A stretch of 64,000 bases of DNA from Maribacter cobaltidurans (GCF_002269385.1 NZ_CP022957.1:1793001-1857000); one strand, 5' to 3'; shown: positions 26,705-36,199, counted from the stretch's first letter. The notes: generated by a model not told the origin, from the letters alone. Translations and numbers: made by a program.

Positions 26705-29700
26705 TCACCTTTTTAAGGTAAAATGTCCCGTATAGACCTGGTCTTGGTCGTAAACAAAGCGAAACCAGTAATCCGAAGAAGGCATGGGTTGCCCTTGATA
26801 GGTACCGTCCCACCCTTCCGAATTATGGGCCAATTGTTTCAATAGCTTGCCATATCGGTCATAGATATAGAGTTGGGCATCTTGGTGCAAGTCGGCACCG
26901 ATTATCTTCCAGTTTTCGTTAGTTCCATCTCCGTTCGGGGTAAAGAAACGTTGGTAGCCCATGGCGGTCACGTCTTGAGTAATCGTCCTACATTCGTATC
27001 TATCCCGAACGTAGACCGTGTATTGACCCGGAAAGACCGTAAAACTATTGGAAGATTGATAATTCTCCCCATCGATGGAATATTCAAATTCCCCGATTCC
27101 GTTCGCCAAAAGTTCCAGTTCAATCTCGTCCGAAAAGCCATTAAGGTCCACTTCCAAGGTTTCAGGAGCGCCTGAGGACACCACCTCAAAATAGGCCGTG
27201 TTCTCACAGGTAATCCCATTGGTAGTCTGGCTGACAATCAGAGAATAGTCGCCTAAGGCGGTTATATCCAAGGTTGGTTGGTTACTGATTTCATTTCCGC
27301 TTTCGTCTCGCCAACTATAACTTTCAAAATCACCCCCGTCAATGACCAAGTCCGGACTATCGGGACAAATAACATAGCGTTCCTCCATGTTCATCTGTGG
27401 CAATGGATTTACAATGACATTGAAACTGGATACGTCAAAACAACTTTCCAAATCGGTGTGTTGGATACGGGCCCAAATCGTTTCGTTCAAATTTGTATTT
27501 TGATAATCGGCCTTTGAAAGGGGCGACAAATTGTTCAATGCATCATTCTCGGAGATAAAATAGCTTATATCGTAAAACAAAAGATTCTGTCCGTTCAATA
27601 CCTCATCGTCCTTTTGGGAAAGGTCGAAATAATGGCTACCCGTTTCTTCGGTGTCGCAAATTATTATATTGGATGCCGTATAGGCCGTGGGCATATCGAA
27701 TACCTGCAACAGAAAGGAACCTGTGGTATAACACTGGGAGTTATTTGTATTTTCCAATCTGAAATGGATGGTCTGCGGATTGCTCGTATTTTGATAATTC
27801 CCAGTAATTGGGTTTTGAGATGTTTCAGAATCGGTTTGAGAAACATAAAATGAAACACTGACACCCGAAGCTCCGTTCAAAATCTCATTTTCCTTTTCGG
27901 ATAGATTGAATAAAAAGAATCCATCATTATTATCGTCACACACCTGCCAATCGGTTACCGTTGGCACTATGGGCGTATCAAAAATAGTCAGGCCAAATGA
28001 TGTGGTATCATAACAACTGGTATCGGAGGCATTCTCCACACGAACAAATATGGTGCTTTGATAGGCTGTACTTAAATAGGCATTAGCGTTCAATTGGTTT
28101 GTTCCTGCATCCGCATCGTCCTGTGATTCGTGATAGCTGATGTTCAAGCTACCAGGATTTTGCGTGCCAATGATTTCCACATCCGTTTGGCTCAGGTCGA
28201 AAATGGCTTCCCCATCATTGTTGTCATCACAAAGGGACAGGTCGGTCGGTCGGTTGGCTGTTACTCCGGGAATCACTTCAATATTGAAACTTCCGGTTCG
28301 GAAACAGTCGGTATAGGTACTGTTCTGAAAGCGTACAAAAATCTCTTCCGTAGCTGCCGTATTGGTATAGTTCAAAGACAATGGATTTGTCCCAGCATCG
28401 GCATCGGCTTGGGAGGCGAAATACAGGATTTCGAACATGGTTTCATCCTGACCGTTGAAAATCTCCGTATTCTTTTGGGAAAGGTCAAAAGTAAAAAGTC
28501 CGTCCGTATCGTCATCGCAGACCGTCCAATCAGTTATGGTATCCACCAACGGGGCTTCCCTAGCTACGATGTTGAACTGGGTGGTGTCATAGCACTGTCC
28601 GTTGTTCGCATTTGATACCCTCACATACACAGGGGTAGTTCCATAATCAAAGGAATGTATGGGTTCCAGGGCATTGACATTGCTATCCGCATCAGCCTGG
28701 GACAAAAAATAGGCTACGCTAAAATCGTTGGGGTCCTGTGTACCCAACACGGTGGGATCAAAAGAGGGTAGGTCTATATTATAGCTACCATACGAGGTAC
28801 ATCCTACCAAATCTGTTGGCGTATTGGCCACCGGGTATTCCGAAATGGTAATCTCCACATTTTCCGTATTACTTTGTATACCTTCCGTTAGTGTAAGACT
28901 TACAAGATATGTGCCAGTAGCCATATATTCATGTACTGGTGAAACGTCTGTAGATGTAGTACCATCGCCAAAATCCCAAAGAATAGTGGCAGAAGGGTTA
29001 TCAAAATCTGCCTTGAAAATTGTGTCATCCCCTAAACAAGTACCTTCATATTGAATAAAGCCTTCCAAGGTGTTAATATTTGAAATGAAAGTAGGTAGTC
29101 CTAACAACCCTCTCCTTCCGTCCAAATAAAAATCATTGTATCTATAATCACAGGCTGCTCCTATATTATTAGGTTCATGGATTACATCCAAATATTCCTT
29201 GGTTCTCTTCGTGATATATATTTTTCCATCAGGTCCAGTTTGTGAGGAGGCGTACGCTTCAACCGGAAAGTTGTTCAGCAGTGAATATTTGGAATTTTGA
29301 ATCTCCGCTTCCAAGCCGGCTAACAAATTCAATTGGCATATTCCCCCATAAAAGCTCACATACAATAAATTCCCGTTGGGAGAAAACTCCACACCGTAAC
29401 TGTTTACATTGGTCATCACTGTTATTTCATTGGTCACCTCACCTGTATTTTCATTAAAATCAAACACCTGGGCCTCCCATGCATTTGCCAAAGCCAGTCG
29501 TTTGCCATCCTGTGAGATTTCTATTTGACCGGAGGCCCTGTTGTTGCCATAACTGGGTATTCCTATAGCACTGATGACAGGTGTTATATTTAGGCCCGCA
29601 GCTGTAAGGTTGTAGGCCATAAACTCGTTTCCATTGGCCTTGCGCGTAACAATCCAAAATTCGTTGGCAAACGACTTCTTGTAAGCCGCTATTCTCTCGG

Positions 29701-30160
29701 TAACTTCAGGAAATACAGGAACATTTTTTTCAACTATGGCTCCTAGCCCACCGTCCAAGGACATATCTACAATTGAGTATTGAAAACCTTTACTGCCAGG
29801 TTGAACAACATCCACCGTGAAAATGTAATATTCACTAATGGAACCAGGTTTTGGCACCACCACGGCCGAATGCGTACTTGAATAATTACCATTCAAGCCT
29901 GTACCATTTTGCATGAACACATGGTTACGATTATAAACTGAACTACCGTCCGTATAAAAAAGTAGTGAACCGTTCCTATCAGAAATAGTGGCGCAGCCTT
30001 CATTCGTATATAGTTGTCCATTTGTTAAAGCGACGGGTGCCCCAGAATTAAAATCTACTCCAGCTCCGTCCCCAAAATACCATATAGCACCCTCTCTTTG
30101 GGCATTTGAAAAATAACCAAGGAAAAGAGCTAAAAAAGTAATATAGATTTTGCGGTTCAA
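26705..30160 (-). CDS. Large T9SS cargo protein with PKD domain, five internal repeats and type B sorting domain
   Basis: The 1151-aa protein has a signal peptide (MNRKIYITFLALFLGYFSNA) and a propeller-like N-terminal region (WYFGDGAGVDFNSG, then SGQIEISQDGKRLALANAW). A PKD domain follows near residue 395 (LWDFGDGTTSTDVSPVHEY), then five repeats of roughly 90 aa. Each repeat begins near a CDD-x-DG-x(3)-F-x-LSQ motif and contains SQ-x-DA and a CY/CF-x-T-x-SF segment. The C-terminal about 85 residues (RFFTPNGDGTNENWKI, IYDRYGKLLKQL, GWDGTYQGQPMPSSDYWF) are a gliding-associated type B sorting domain recognised by type IX secretion. It is probably exported to the cell surface or beyond; ligand unknown. 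Confidence 0.93.
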   Translation of the reverse strand: MNRKIYITFLALFLGYFSNAQREGAIWYFGDGAGVDFNSGAPVALTNGQLYTNEGCATISDRNGSLLFYTDGSSVYNRNHVFMQNGTGLNGNYSSTHSAVVVPKPGSISEYYIFTVDVVQPGSKGFQYSIVDMSLDGGLGAIVEKNVPVFPEVTERIAAYKKSFANEFWIVTRKANGNEFMAYNLTAAGLNITPVISAIGIPSYGNNRASGQIEISQDGKRLALANAWEAQVFDFNENTGEVTNEITVMTNVNSYGVEFSPNGNLLYVSFYGGICQLNLLAGLEAEIQNSKYSLLNNFPVEAYASSQTGPDGKIYITKRTKEYLDVIHEPNNIGAACDYRYNDFYLDGRRGLLGLPTFISNINTLEGFIQYEGTCLGDDTIFKADFDNPSATILWDFGDGTTSTDVSPVHEYMATGTYLVSLTLTEGIQSNTENVEITISEYPVANTPTDLVGCTSYGSYNIDLPSFDPTVLGTQDPNDFSVAYFLSQADADSNVNALEPIHSFDYGTTPVYVRVSNANNGQCYDTTQFNIVAREAPLVDTITDWTVCDDDTDGLFTFDLSQKNTEIFNGQDETMFEILYFASQADADAGTNPLSLNYTNTAATEEIFVRFQNSTYTDCFRTGSFNIEVIPGVTANRPTDLSLCDDNNDGEAIFDLSQTDVEIIGTQNPGSLNISYHESQDDADAGTNQLNANAYLSTAYQSTIFVRVENASDTSCYDTTSFGLTIFDTPIVPTVTDWQVCDDNNDGFFLFNLSEKENEILNGASGVSVSFYVSQTDSETSQNPITGNYQNTSNPQTIHFRLENTNNSQCYTTGSFLLQVFDMPTAYTASNIIICDTEETGSHYFDLSQKDDEVLNGQNLLFYDISYFISENDALNNLSPLSKADYQNTNLNETIWARIQHTDLESCFDVSSFNVIVNPLPQMNMEERYVICPDSPDLVIDGGDFESYSWRDESGNEISNQPTLDITALGDYSLIVSQTTNGITCENTAYFEVVSSGAPETLEVDLNGFSDEIELELLANGIGEFEYSIDGENYQSSNSFTVFPGQYTVYVRDRYECRTITQDVTAMGYQRFFTPNGDGTNENWKIIGADLHQDAQLYIYDRYGKLLKQLAHNSEGWDGTYQGQPMPSSDYWFRFVYDQDQVYTGHFTLKR

Positions 30161-30375
30161 AGTAGGTCTTGTTTATTATTTAGGACAGTAAAATAAGGCC
30201 ATTTACCCTATTTGCAAACAACTTGCTTTAAAAAGTAAGAAAACACGTTAAATTATAACTATAAATCAAACTCCAAAAAATATTACAGCCTAAAGCTAAA
30301 ATCTGTCAAATAGAATTTAATTTAAAAGTGGTTCTATTTTTTTCCTTTCCCATTTCATATACCTCCTTCTTTCCT

Positions 30376-30383
30376 TAATTTTG
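30376..30383 (+). promoter_or_regulatory. Candidate -7 box for the PaaE-like gene
   Basis: TAATTTTG is an exact TANNTTTG match, 25 bases before the ATG at 30409. It lies in the 248-base divergent region shared with the T9SS cargo gene, in which nothing else was recognised. Confidence 0.45.
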
Positions 30384-30408
30384 CATTCTATTTCTAGATT
30401 GGATAATT

Positions 30409-31458
30409 ATGGCAGATTTTTATGCATTGACCGTTAAAAACATTAAAAAATTAACCCCCAATTCCGTGGCGGTCACTTTTGAGATTCCCAAGGATTTGGT
30501 TCAGACCTTTTTATTTACGGCCGGGCAATACATCACCATAAAAAAAGAAATAAAGGGAAAGGAATTGCGTAGGGCCTACTCCATCAGCTCTTCCCCCAAG
30601 AAAGACCATATTACCATCGGTATCAAAAAAGTAGATAATGGTGGATTCTCCCATTACGCCAATACTAAACTGCAAGTTGGCGACACCTTGGAAGTTATGC
30701 CTCCTGAAGGTCGGTTTTCATTTAAACCCAAGGGTAGCCCACAACATGTTGCGGCCTTTGCAGCGGGTAGCGGTATTACCCCTATCATGAGCATTGCCAA
30801 ATCCGTATTGGATGGAAATCCCAAAAATACTTTTGTATTGGTCTATGGTAACAAATCATATGAGGAAACCATGTTTTATACAGATTTGGTAAAACTGGAA
30901 CTAGATTATACCAATAGGTTTTTTGTCTATTTCATCAACAGTCAAACTCGCGAGGATAACGCACTTTTTGGTCGAATAGACACCTCAACGGTGAATTATG
31001 CCTTAAAGAACAAACATGCCGGTACTGACTTCGATGGATATTATCTCTGTGGACCCCAACAGATGATCGAAAATGTAAAGGATACCTTGTTGGACAATGA
31101 TATTTCTGAAGATAAGATTCATTTTGAACTTTTTACCGCTACGGAAATTAAGGAGGAAATGCCCAGTTTACCGGAAGGACAGACCGTTTTGACCGTAACC
31201 TTGGAAGATGAGGAATTCCAATTGACCATGGACAAGAAAACTACGGTTTTGGATGCGGTCCTAAAGGAAAACATCGATGCTCCCTATTCCTGCCAAGGTG
31301 GAGTGTGCAGCAGTTGTATTGCCCGTATTACCGAAGGAAAAGCAGAAATGGCTGCCAATCAAATCCTTACCGATGGCGAAATCGAAGAAGGTTTTGTACT
31401 TACCTGTCAGGCCCATCCCACAACGCCTACCCTTAAAGTGGATTATGACGACGTTTAG
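30409..31458 (+). CDS. FAD/2Fe-2S oxygenase reductase, PaaE-like
   Basis: A ferredoxin-NADP+-reductase-type electron carrier of 349 aa. It has an FAD-binding barrel (RRAYSISSSPKK, about 58-69), an NAD(P) domain (AAGSGITPIMSIAKSVL, about 117-133; YLCGPQQMI) and a C-terminal plant-type ferredoxin domain with the cluster ligands C-x4-C-x2-C in SCQGGVCSSC plus a distal Cys in LTCQAHP. This matches PaaE, the reductase of phenylacetyl-CoA epoxidase, and related oxygenase reductases. No paaABCD genes are near, so it either serves a distant oxygenase or has a different partner. Confidence 0.9.
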   Translation: MADFYALTVKNIKKLTPNSVAVTFEIPKDLVQTFLFTAGQYITIKKEIKGKELRRAYSISSSPKKDHITIGIKKVDNGGFSHYANTKLQVGDTLEVMPPEGRFSFKPKGSPQHVAAFAAGSGITPIMSIAKSVLDGNPKNTFVLVYGNKSYEETMFYTDLVKLELDYTNRFFVYFINSQTREDNALFGRIDTSTVNYALKNKHAGTDFDGYYLCGPQQMIENVKDTLLDNDISEDKIHFELFTATEIKEEMPSLPEGQTVLTVTLEDEEFQLTMDKKTTVLDAVLKENIDAPYSCQGGVCSSCIARITEGKAEMAANQILTDGEIEEGFVLTCQAHPTTPTLKVDYDDV

Positions 31459-31480
31459 TGCACCTGCACTTTACTTTTTT
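31457..31480 (+). terminator. Weak terminator after the PaaE-like gene
   Basis: AGTGC-ACCT-GCACT forms a short stem overlapping the stop codon and is followed by TTACTTTTTT. Confidence 0.5.
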
Positions 31481-31556
31481 CCTGTAACATGCGTCGCTTA
31501 GGAGTAATAACATTACCAAATTATTGCATTGGGCTAATTTGATGTAGTCCTTGTGT

Positions 31557-31564
31557 TACATTTG
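31557..31564 (+). promoter_or_regulatory. Candidate -7 box for the SLC13 permease gene
   Basis: TACATTTG is an exact TANNTTTG match, 20 bases before the ATG. A TTTG lies 15 bases farther upstream (31538-31541), a slightly short spacing. Confidence 0.5.
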
Positions 31565-31584
31565 GTCAATTTCTACCTTTAAGT

Positions 31585-33429
31585 ATGACCTGGGAAATTA
31601 TTACCGTATTTCTTATCATCGGCGCAGTTGTAATCCTGTTTGCCTTTGAAGTTTTTCCTATGGATAAAATCTCATTTTTAATCATAGGAATTCTTTTGCT
31701 CTCTGGCCTGGTAAGCCCGGAAGAGGCTGTAAGTGGGTTTTCCAACAAAGCCGTGATAACTATCCTTTGCCTTATGATATTGGCCATTGGACTAGAGGAT
31801 AACGGAGTAATTTCGTGGTTGGCAGAAGGATTAAAAATCCTAAAAAGTTGGCCGGCCGTTCTTGCCTTGATTGCCATCATGATTTTATCCGGAGGTATCT
31901 CGGCGTTCATCAGCTCCACTGCGGTCGTCATTGTTTTTATAAAAATCGTCGCAAAGCTCAAGGAAAAATATGGTATGCTGCCGGGAAAGCTACTGCTGCC
32001 CATTTCCTTTGCAGGAATTCTGGGTGGAAGCTGCACGCTAATGGGTACTTCCACGAATTTGATCGTGAACAATATAGCCCTCCGTTACACAGGCGAAAAA
32101 CTTGGTTTTTTTGAATTTTCCCTTTTGGGTTTGACCTTCCTTGGTGTTTCCATGTTCATCATTGTTCTGTTCTACAAATTTTTACCCAAAGGCGATGGGG
32201 ACAAACTATCGGATACCTACAATCTAAACCGATACCTGCTCACCCTAAAGGTAAACAAAGACTCCCCTTTGGTAGACAAGGAACTACAGGACACTTTCAT
32301 GTTCAAGGAATCCGAAATTACTGTTTTAAGGGTAACCCGAAACAATTTGGAGAAGAATATGCTCAGCCCTGGATTGAAAATAAAGGCAAACGATATTATT
32401 CTATTGCATTGCAGCTTGGAAAATCTTCAAAAAATGAGAGGGGAAGGGTATTTTGACCTTGATATCGATGAAAATACTGCCGATTTTACATCCGAAGAAA
32501 CATCCATCAAGAGATTGGACAGAAAAGAAAAGGATTCTCCCGATGAAAAAGAACATGAAACCATCCTCCTTGAGCTTTTATTGTTACCAGGTTCCCGTTT
32601 TATTGGAAAAACACTATCGGGACTTAAAAAAATGATTGTACCAAGGGCCATTCCAATTGCGGTAAACAAGAGAAAACCCTTGACCAACCTCAGAAGTCGT
32701 TTGCATTTGAACAATAGTGCCATAACCCGGCTCCGGGTAGGCGATCGTCTATTGATACAGACAGATACTTCCTACCTCAACAATTTTGAGAACAGTAACA
32801 ATTTGGCCGTTCTAAACCAGTTTGACGGGGCACTGCCCTCTACCTCCTTTAAAAGAAATTTATGCCTTTTGATTTTGGTAGTTACCATTATCCTTGCGGC
32901 AACCGGGGTTTTTGAGATTATGACCAGCGTTATATTTGGGACCATTGCCATGCTCCTTTTTAAGTGTATTGAACTCAATACCATTTATGAAAAAATCAAC
33001 TGGCAGATCATTTTTCTTTTGGCAGGCATGATTCCTCTAGGCATTGCCATGACGAACTCCGGGGCAGATCAATGGTTGACCCAAGAACTTTTAAAAATTA
33101 TGGCCGGCCAGCAGCCTATATTTATCATCGGCGTGCTATTCCTTACTACTATGTTGTTCAGCAGTGTGGTATCCAACAACGCTACAGCCATCATTATGGC
33201 ACCAATTGCGATAGCATTGGCCAAAGGTTTGGATCTGGACGTGAAACCCTTTATCCTTTGTGTCATGTTTGCGGCAAACTTCAGTTTTTTTACGCCTTTG
33301 GGGTATCAGACCAACGCCTTGATCTATAGCATGGGAATTTATAAGTTTAAGCACTTTCTCATTCTGGGAGGGGTCATTTCCATAGTGCTGTTGGTGCTTG
33401 GAACACTATTATTGAGTGCTATGCTTTAG
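31585..33429 (+). CDS. SLC13-family anion permease with internal TrkA-C (RCK-C) domains
   Basis: The 614-aa protein has an N-terminal membrane half (about 1-205) and a cytoplasmic insert (about 215-420) with two TrkA-C-like domains (LVDKELQDTFMFKESEITVL; RFIGKTLSGLKKMIVPRAI). A second membrane half (about 430-614) follows. The SLC13/DASS signatures are visible: GSCTLMGTSTNLIVN in the first half and SNNATAIIMAPIAIALA in the second, each a SNT-type ion/substrate motif. It likely imports sulfate, dicarboxylates or similar anions with Na+. The exact anion cannot be read. It is convergent with the patatin gene. Confidence 0.93.
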   Translation: MTWEIITVFLIIGAVVILFAFEVFPMDKISFLIIGILLLSGLVSPEEAVSGFSNKAVITILCLMILAIGLEDNGVISWLAEGLKILKSWPAVLALIAIMILSGGISAFISSTAVVIVFIKIVAKLKEKYGMLPGKLLLPISFAGILGGSCTLMGTSTNLIVNNIALRYTGEKLGFFEFSLLGLTFLGVSMFIIVLFYKFLPKGDGDKLSDTYNLNRYLLTLKVNKDSPLVDKELQDTFMFKESEITVLRVTRNNLEKNMLSPGLKIKANDIILLHCSLENLQKMRGEGYFDLDIDENTADFTSEETSIKRLDRKEKDSPDEKEHETILLELLLLPGSRFIGKTLSGLKKMIVPRAIPIAVNKRKPLTNLRSRLHLNNSAITRLRVGDRLLIQTDTSYLNNFENSNNLAVLNQFDGALPSTSFKRNLCLLILVVTIILAATGVFEIMTSVIFGTIAMLLFKCIELNTIYEKINWQIIFLLAGMIPLGIAMTNSGADQWLTQELLKIMAGQQPIFIIGVLFLTTMLFSSVVSNNATAIIMAPIAIALAKGLDLDVKPFILCVMFAANFSFFTPLGYQTNALIYSMGIYKFKHFLILGGVISIVLLVLGTLLLSAML

Positions 33430-33446
33430 CTAATGGTATTATTTCT

Positions 33447-34229
33447 TTAGGCAAGGTATTTCTCCAACTGTCTACTAGCGTTTTCATAGCCTATGGCATA
33501 CGCCTTTTCAATCCCTTTTCGGTCCAAAATACCTATATGCTCCAAAGATTTGGGTTCTATGACCAAATCACAGCTTTTTATCTTCTCCCTGTTGATGGCA
33601 TAAATCATCAATCCGGTAACCCTGCCTGTAAGTTGCAGGGAATTGGTAAGATTCTTTTTGTTCAGCTCTGAAACGATTGAAACATTGCTCCCAATGACAA
33701 AATCTACCTTGTCCCGAATCGGTTCCAATGGAAAATTGTTCATGATACCTCCGTCCGCATATAAATTGCCTTTGTAATCTACAGGACTGAATACTGGAGG
33801 CAACGCTGCGGATGCCAATAATGGCTTAATAAGCTCCCCCTGATGTATAAAAAGCTCCTCTCCCTTTTCCAAATTGGTAGCCACTACGAAAAGTTCGCGC
33901 TGCAACCCTTCAAAGGAATTATGAGGAAAATAAGTTTTAAAAATATCTTCATACCTATCGGTATCTAAAAATCCCGCCTTACCAATCGATAAAAAATTAT
34001 ATTTAAAAAGAGGTGTCTCCTTAAAAAATCGAAGCATATCCATAATAGGAGTCTCATTTGCATATAGCGCTCCTACTAAGGCTCCCACACTACTACCCGA
34101 CACAATTTCTGCATTTAAACCAAATTCGTTCATGGCCTTTATAACACCAATGTGTGCCATTCCGCGAACACCCCCTCCCGATAGAACCAATCCAATTTTT
34201 TTTTCGGAAAGTATTTTCCCTTTCTCCAT
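33447..34229 (-). CDS. Patatin-like phospholipase (RssA type)
   Basis: A 260-aa alpha/beta serine hydrolase with a Ser-Asp dyad. The oxyanion loop LSGGGVRGMAHIGVIKA (about 15-31), the nucleophile elbow SGSSVGALVGALY (GxSxG) and the catalytic Asp in ADGGIMNNFPLEPI are all intact. It is predicted to release fatty acids from lipids; bacterial RssA-like members are mostly uncharacterised. No signal peptide is seen, so it is probably cytoplasmic or membrane-associated. Only 17 bases separate it from the convergent permease gene. Confidence 0.93.
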   Translation of the reverse strand: MEKGKILSEKKIGLVLSGGGVRGMAHIGVIKAMNEFGLNAEIVSGSSVGALVGALYANETPIMDMLRFFKETPLFKYNFLSIGKAGFLDTDRYEDIFKTYFPHNSFEGLQRELFVVATNLEKGEELFIHQGELIKPLLASAALPPVFSPVDYKGNLYADGGIMNNFPLEPIRDKVDFVIGSNVSIVSELNKKNLTNSLQLTGRVTGLMIYAINREKIKSCDLVIEPKSLEHIGILDRKGIEKAYAIGYENASRQLEKYLA

Positions 34230-34237
34230 AACAGCTT

Positions 34238-34277
34238 AATAAAAATGCCGTACGAAGTAAAAACCCTCATACGGCAT
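34238..34277 (-). terminator. Terminator of the htrA gene
   Basis: ATGCCGTA (34245-34252) and TACGGCAT (34270-34277) pair perfectly. The minus strand then has TTTTTATT. It separates the HtrA and patatin genes. Confidence 0.8.
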
Positions 34278-34298
34278 TAAAATTAACCAAATACTACC

Positions 34299-35816
34299 TT
34301 ATGAATCCAATCCGAAAGCATAATAATACTTGCTTCCATCTTCATAAACCCCCTCTAGCATAACGCCACCTTTTTTATTTTCAAGGATATCGGCCACATC
34401 TTCCACATCTTTAACGCGTTTACCGTCAATATGTGTAATAATGAAACCTTCACGCATCTGGGTCTCTTTTCTGATTTTTCCAGGATATAACTTGTTTACT
34501 TGAACGCCGCCGTCCAACTTCAGCTTTTCGGCCAAATCCTTATCCAAATTTTCAAAATCGGCCCCAAGTAGGTTCAGTATTTCTTTTTTCTCTTTCTTTA
34601 CAATTTTAGTAGTACCATTGGCATTTTCAAGAATCACTTTGAATTCCTTCTCGGTACCATCTCGGTTAACCAATAGATTTACTTCATCCCCGGGTCGTTT
34701 ACTGGCGATGATTTCCTGTAATCTTGGAGAGGTGTTGGTTTCGGAACCATTAACCTTTAGGACAATGTCCCCTGGTTTAATCCCTGCCTTGTCGGCTGCA
34801 CTATTTTCACCAACCTGCTCGATCCAAACACCTTTGGTAAATGCTACGTCCTTGTCGTGGGCCAAGTTACTGTCCATTGTTCTAATACTTACACCCAACA
34901 TACCTCGCTGCACATTTCCATATTTCAATAAATCTTCTACAACTTTGGATACAATGTTGCTGGGAACTGCAAATCCATATCCGGTGTAAGTACCCGTCCT
35001 ACTGGCAATGGCCGTATTGATACCTACCAGATTACCATCCAAATTTACCAGGGCTCCTCCACTATTGCCCGGATTAATGGCGGCATCGGTCTGTATAAAG
35101 CTCTCCACCGCAAACTGTTCTTTATTGATGTTTATGCTGCGTGCCTTGGCACTTACGATACCTGCAGTGACCGTAGAGTTAAGTCCCAATGGATTTCCTA
35201 CTGCCAAAACCCATTCCCCTACTTCCACATCGTCTGAATTTACCAAGGACATGGTACTTAAATTATCGGCATCAATATGCAATAAGGCCAAATCCGTGGT
35301 AGGATCCGTACCAATGACCGTGGCTTTGTAGGACTCATTGTCATATAAGGTTACTTCCACCTCATCTGCATTGTCTATAACATGGTTGTTTGTCACAATG
35401 TAGCCTTGGTCATTAATTATGACACCTGATCCCGTACCTACCCTAGGCTGGGATTGCATTCCTTCTGGGGTCTGTCCCTTGAACATGTCGCCAAAAAACT
35501 CCTTGAAAGGGTCTGGCAACTCCCTGGTTCCCTGATTTCCATACTGTGGAGAAGTTTGTGTGGATTTGATGTGAACTACGGCATCCAATACCTTTTTAGA
35601 GGTATCCGTAAAATCCAAGGGTTTAATGTTCCCGTCGTCATCAGCAGTATACAGAACATGCTTCCCCTGTACCGTTTCAACCGTAGTAACCCCTTTTATT
35701 TCCTCCTTTTGATTTAATTTGTTTACACCTATAACCCCTAGGCTAACGGCCAAGGCTATTAAGGCGGAAAAGAAGTAAACCTTGAAACTTCCTTTGCTTG
35801 ATTTGTTTGTATCCAT
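34299..35816 (-). CDS. Periplasmic serine protease, DegP/HtrA family
   Basis: An envelope quality-control protease and chaperone. The 505-aa protein has an N-terminal membrane anchor or signal (VYFFSALIALAVSLGVIGVN). The trypsin-like domain carries the full triad: His in YIVTNNHVIDNADEV, Asp in DPTTDLALLHI and Ser in INPGNSGGALVNLDG. The first PDZ domain (about 300-400, VQRGMLGVSIRTMDS, KAGIKPGDIVLKVNG) is followed by a second PDZ-like domain near the C-terminus (about 410-505, LDGGVQVNKLYPG). It is monocistronic with its own -7 box and terminator. It is divergent from the arsenosugar locus and shares a 383-base upstream region with it. Confidence 0.95.
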   Translation of the reverse strand: MDTNKSSKGSFKVYFFSALIALAVSLGVIGVNKLNQKEEIKGVTTVETVQGKHVLYTADDDGNIKPLDFTDTSKKVLDAVVHIKSTQTSPQYGNQGTRELPDPFKEFFGDMFKGQTPEGMQSQPRVGTGSGVIINDQGYIVTNNHVIDNADEVEVTLYDNESYKATVIGTDPTTDLALLHIDADNLSTMSLVNSDDVEVGEWVLAVGNPLGLNSTVTAGIVSAKARSININKEQFAVESFIQTDAAINPGNSGGALVNLDGNLVGINTAIASRTGTYTGYGFAVPSNIVSKVVEDLLKYGNVQRGMLGVSIRTMDSNLAHDKDVAFTKGVWIEQVGENSAADKAGIKPGDIVLKVNGSETNTSPRLQEIIASKRPGDEVNLLVNRDGTEKEFKVILENANGTTKIVKKEKKEILNLLGADFENLDKDLAEKLKLDGGVQVNKLYPGKIRKETQMREGFIITHIDGKRVKDVEDVADILENKKGGVMLEGVYEDGSKYYYAFGLDS

Positions 35817-35848
35817 TTGTATTACTGTTTATGTTTTTTGTTTTACTA

Positions 35849-35856
35849 CAAAATTA
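35849..35856 (-). promoter_or_regulatory. Candidate -7 box for htrA
   Basis: The minus strand reads TAATTTTG, an exact TANNTTTG match, 32 bases before the ATG at 35816. Confidence 0.5.
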
Positions 35857-35934
35857 GGTCAATACCCATGCCAGTTGAACAGTTGGCAGTGCTAAATATT
35901 TTTTAAAATTTCTTGTTTTTTTAAGTTCTTTTTT

Positions 35935-35948
35935 AGACTAATTGGTCT
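35935..35948. promoter_or_regulatory. TetR-type palindrome in the divergent control region
   Basis: AGACT-AATT-GGTCT, with four of five arm positions paired, extended rightward by GT. It shares the GGTCTGT arm and 4-base spacer with the site before sprE. It lies about 80 bases upstream of the htrA -7 box and 250 bases upstream of the first arsenosugar gene, so which side it controls is open. Confidence 0.4.
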
Positions 35949-36000
35949 GTTTTAAGAAAAAAGATTCTAATAATTGAAAGGAATGTGTTTTTCACCGACT

Positions 36001-36039
36001 TTTCTAGGTAACTGGCAGATTGTAATTCACTTTACCTAG
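36001..36039. repeat. Inverted repeat CTAGGTAA / TTACCTAG
   Basis: Perfect 8-base arms (36004-36011 and 36032-36039) around 20 bases. Both are extended by T/A runs (TTT before, AAAA after) with one bulged base. It could be a regulator site or an RNA hairpin. Confidence 0.55.
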
Positions 36040-36199
36040 GAAAAAATGAATTAGTGACCAACTTTCCGGTCTGTTCATGCCATTTTGACTTAATATGGAA
36101 TTTTCCATCGTTAGCAACCGATAAAATATATCAATAATAAAACCATTGACTTTTTTTATCGTATGTTTAAATAGAATAAGGATGATAATTTAATTTTTG

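Larger units (their letters stand above)
35857..36199. other. Divergent control region between htrA and the arsenosugar cluster
   Basis: About 340 bases without a gene. It contains a TetR-type palindrome (35935-35948), a long bulged inverted repeat (36001-36039) and a looser GACC-n8-GGTC pair (36056-36071). Near the cluster's first gene, TATGTTTA (36162-36169) is a one-mismatch -7 box. The density of symmetric sites is higher than in any other gap of this window. Confidence 0.6.

Noticed and set aside
28130..28615. 161-codon plus-strand frame inside the T9SS cargo gene
   Set aside because: It lies wholly inside the repeat region of a clear gene on the opposite strand and repeats itself because that gene does.
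31566..32072. 168-codon antisense frame inside the SLC13 permease gene
   Set aside because: It is fully covered by a well-supported gene on the other strand; its composition mirrors hydrophobic codons of that gene.
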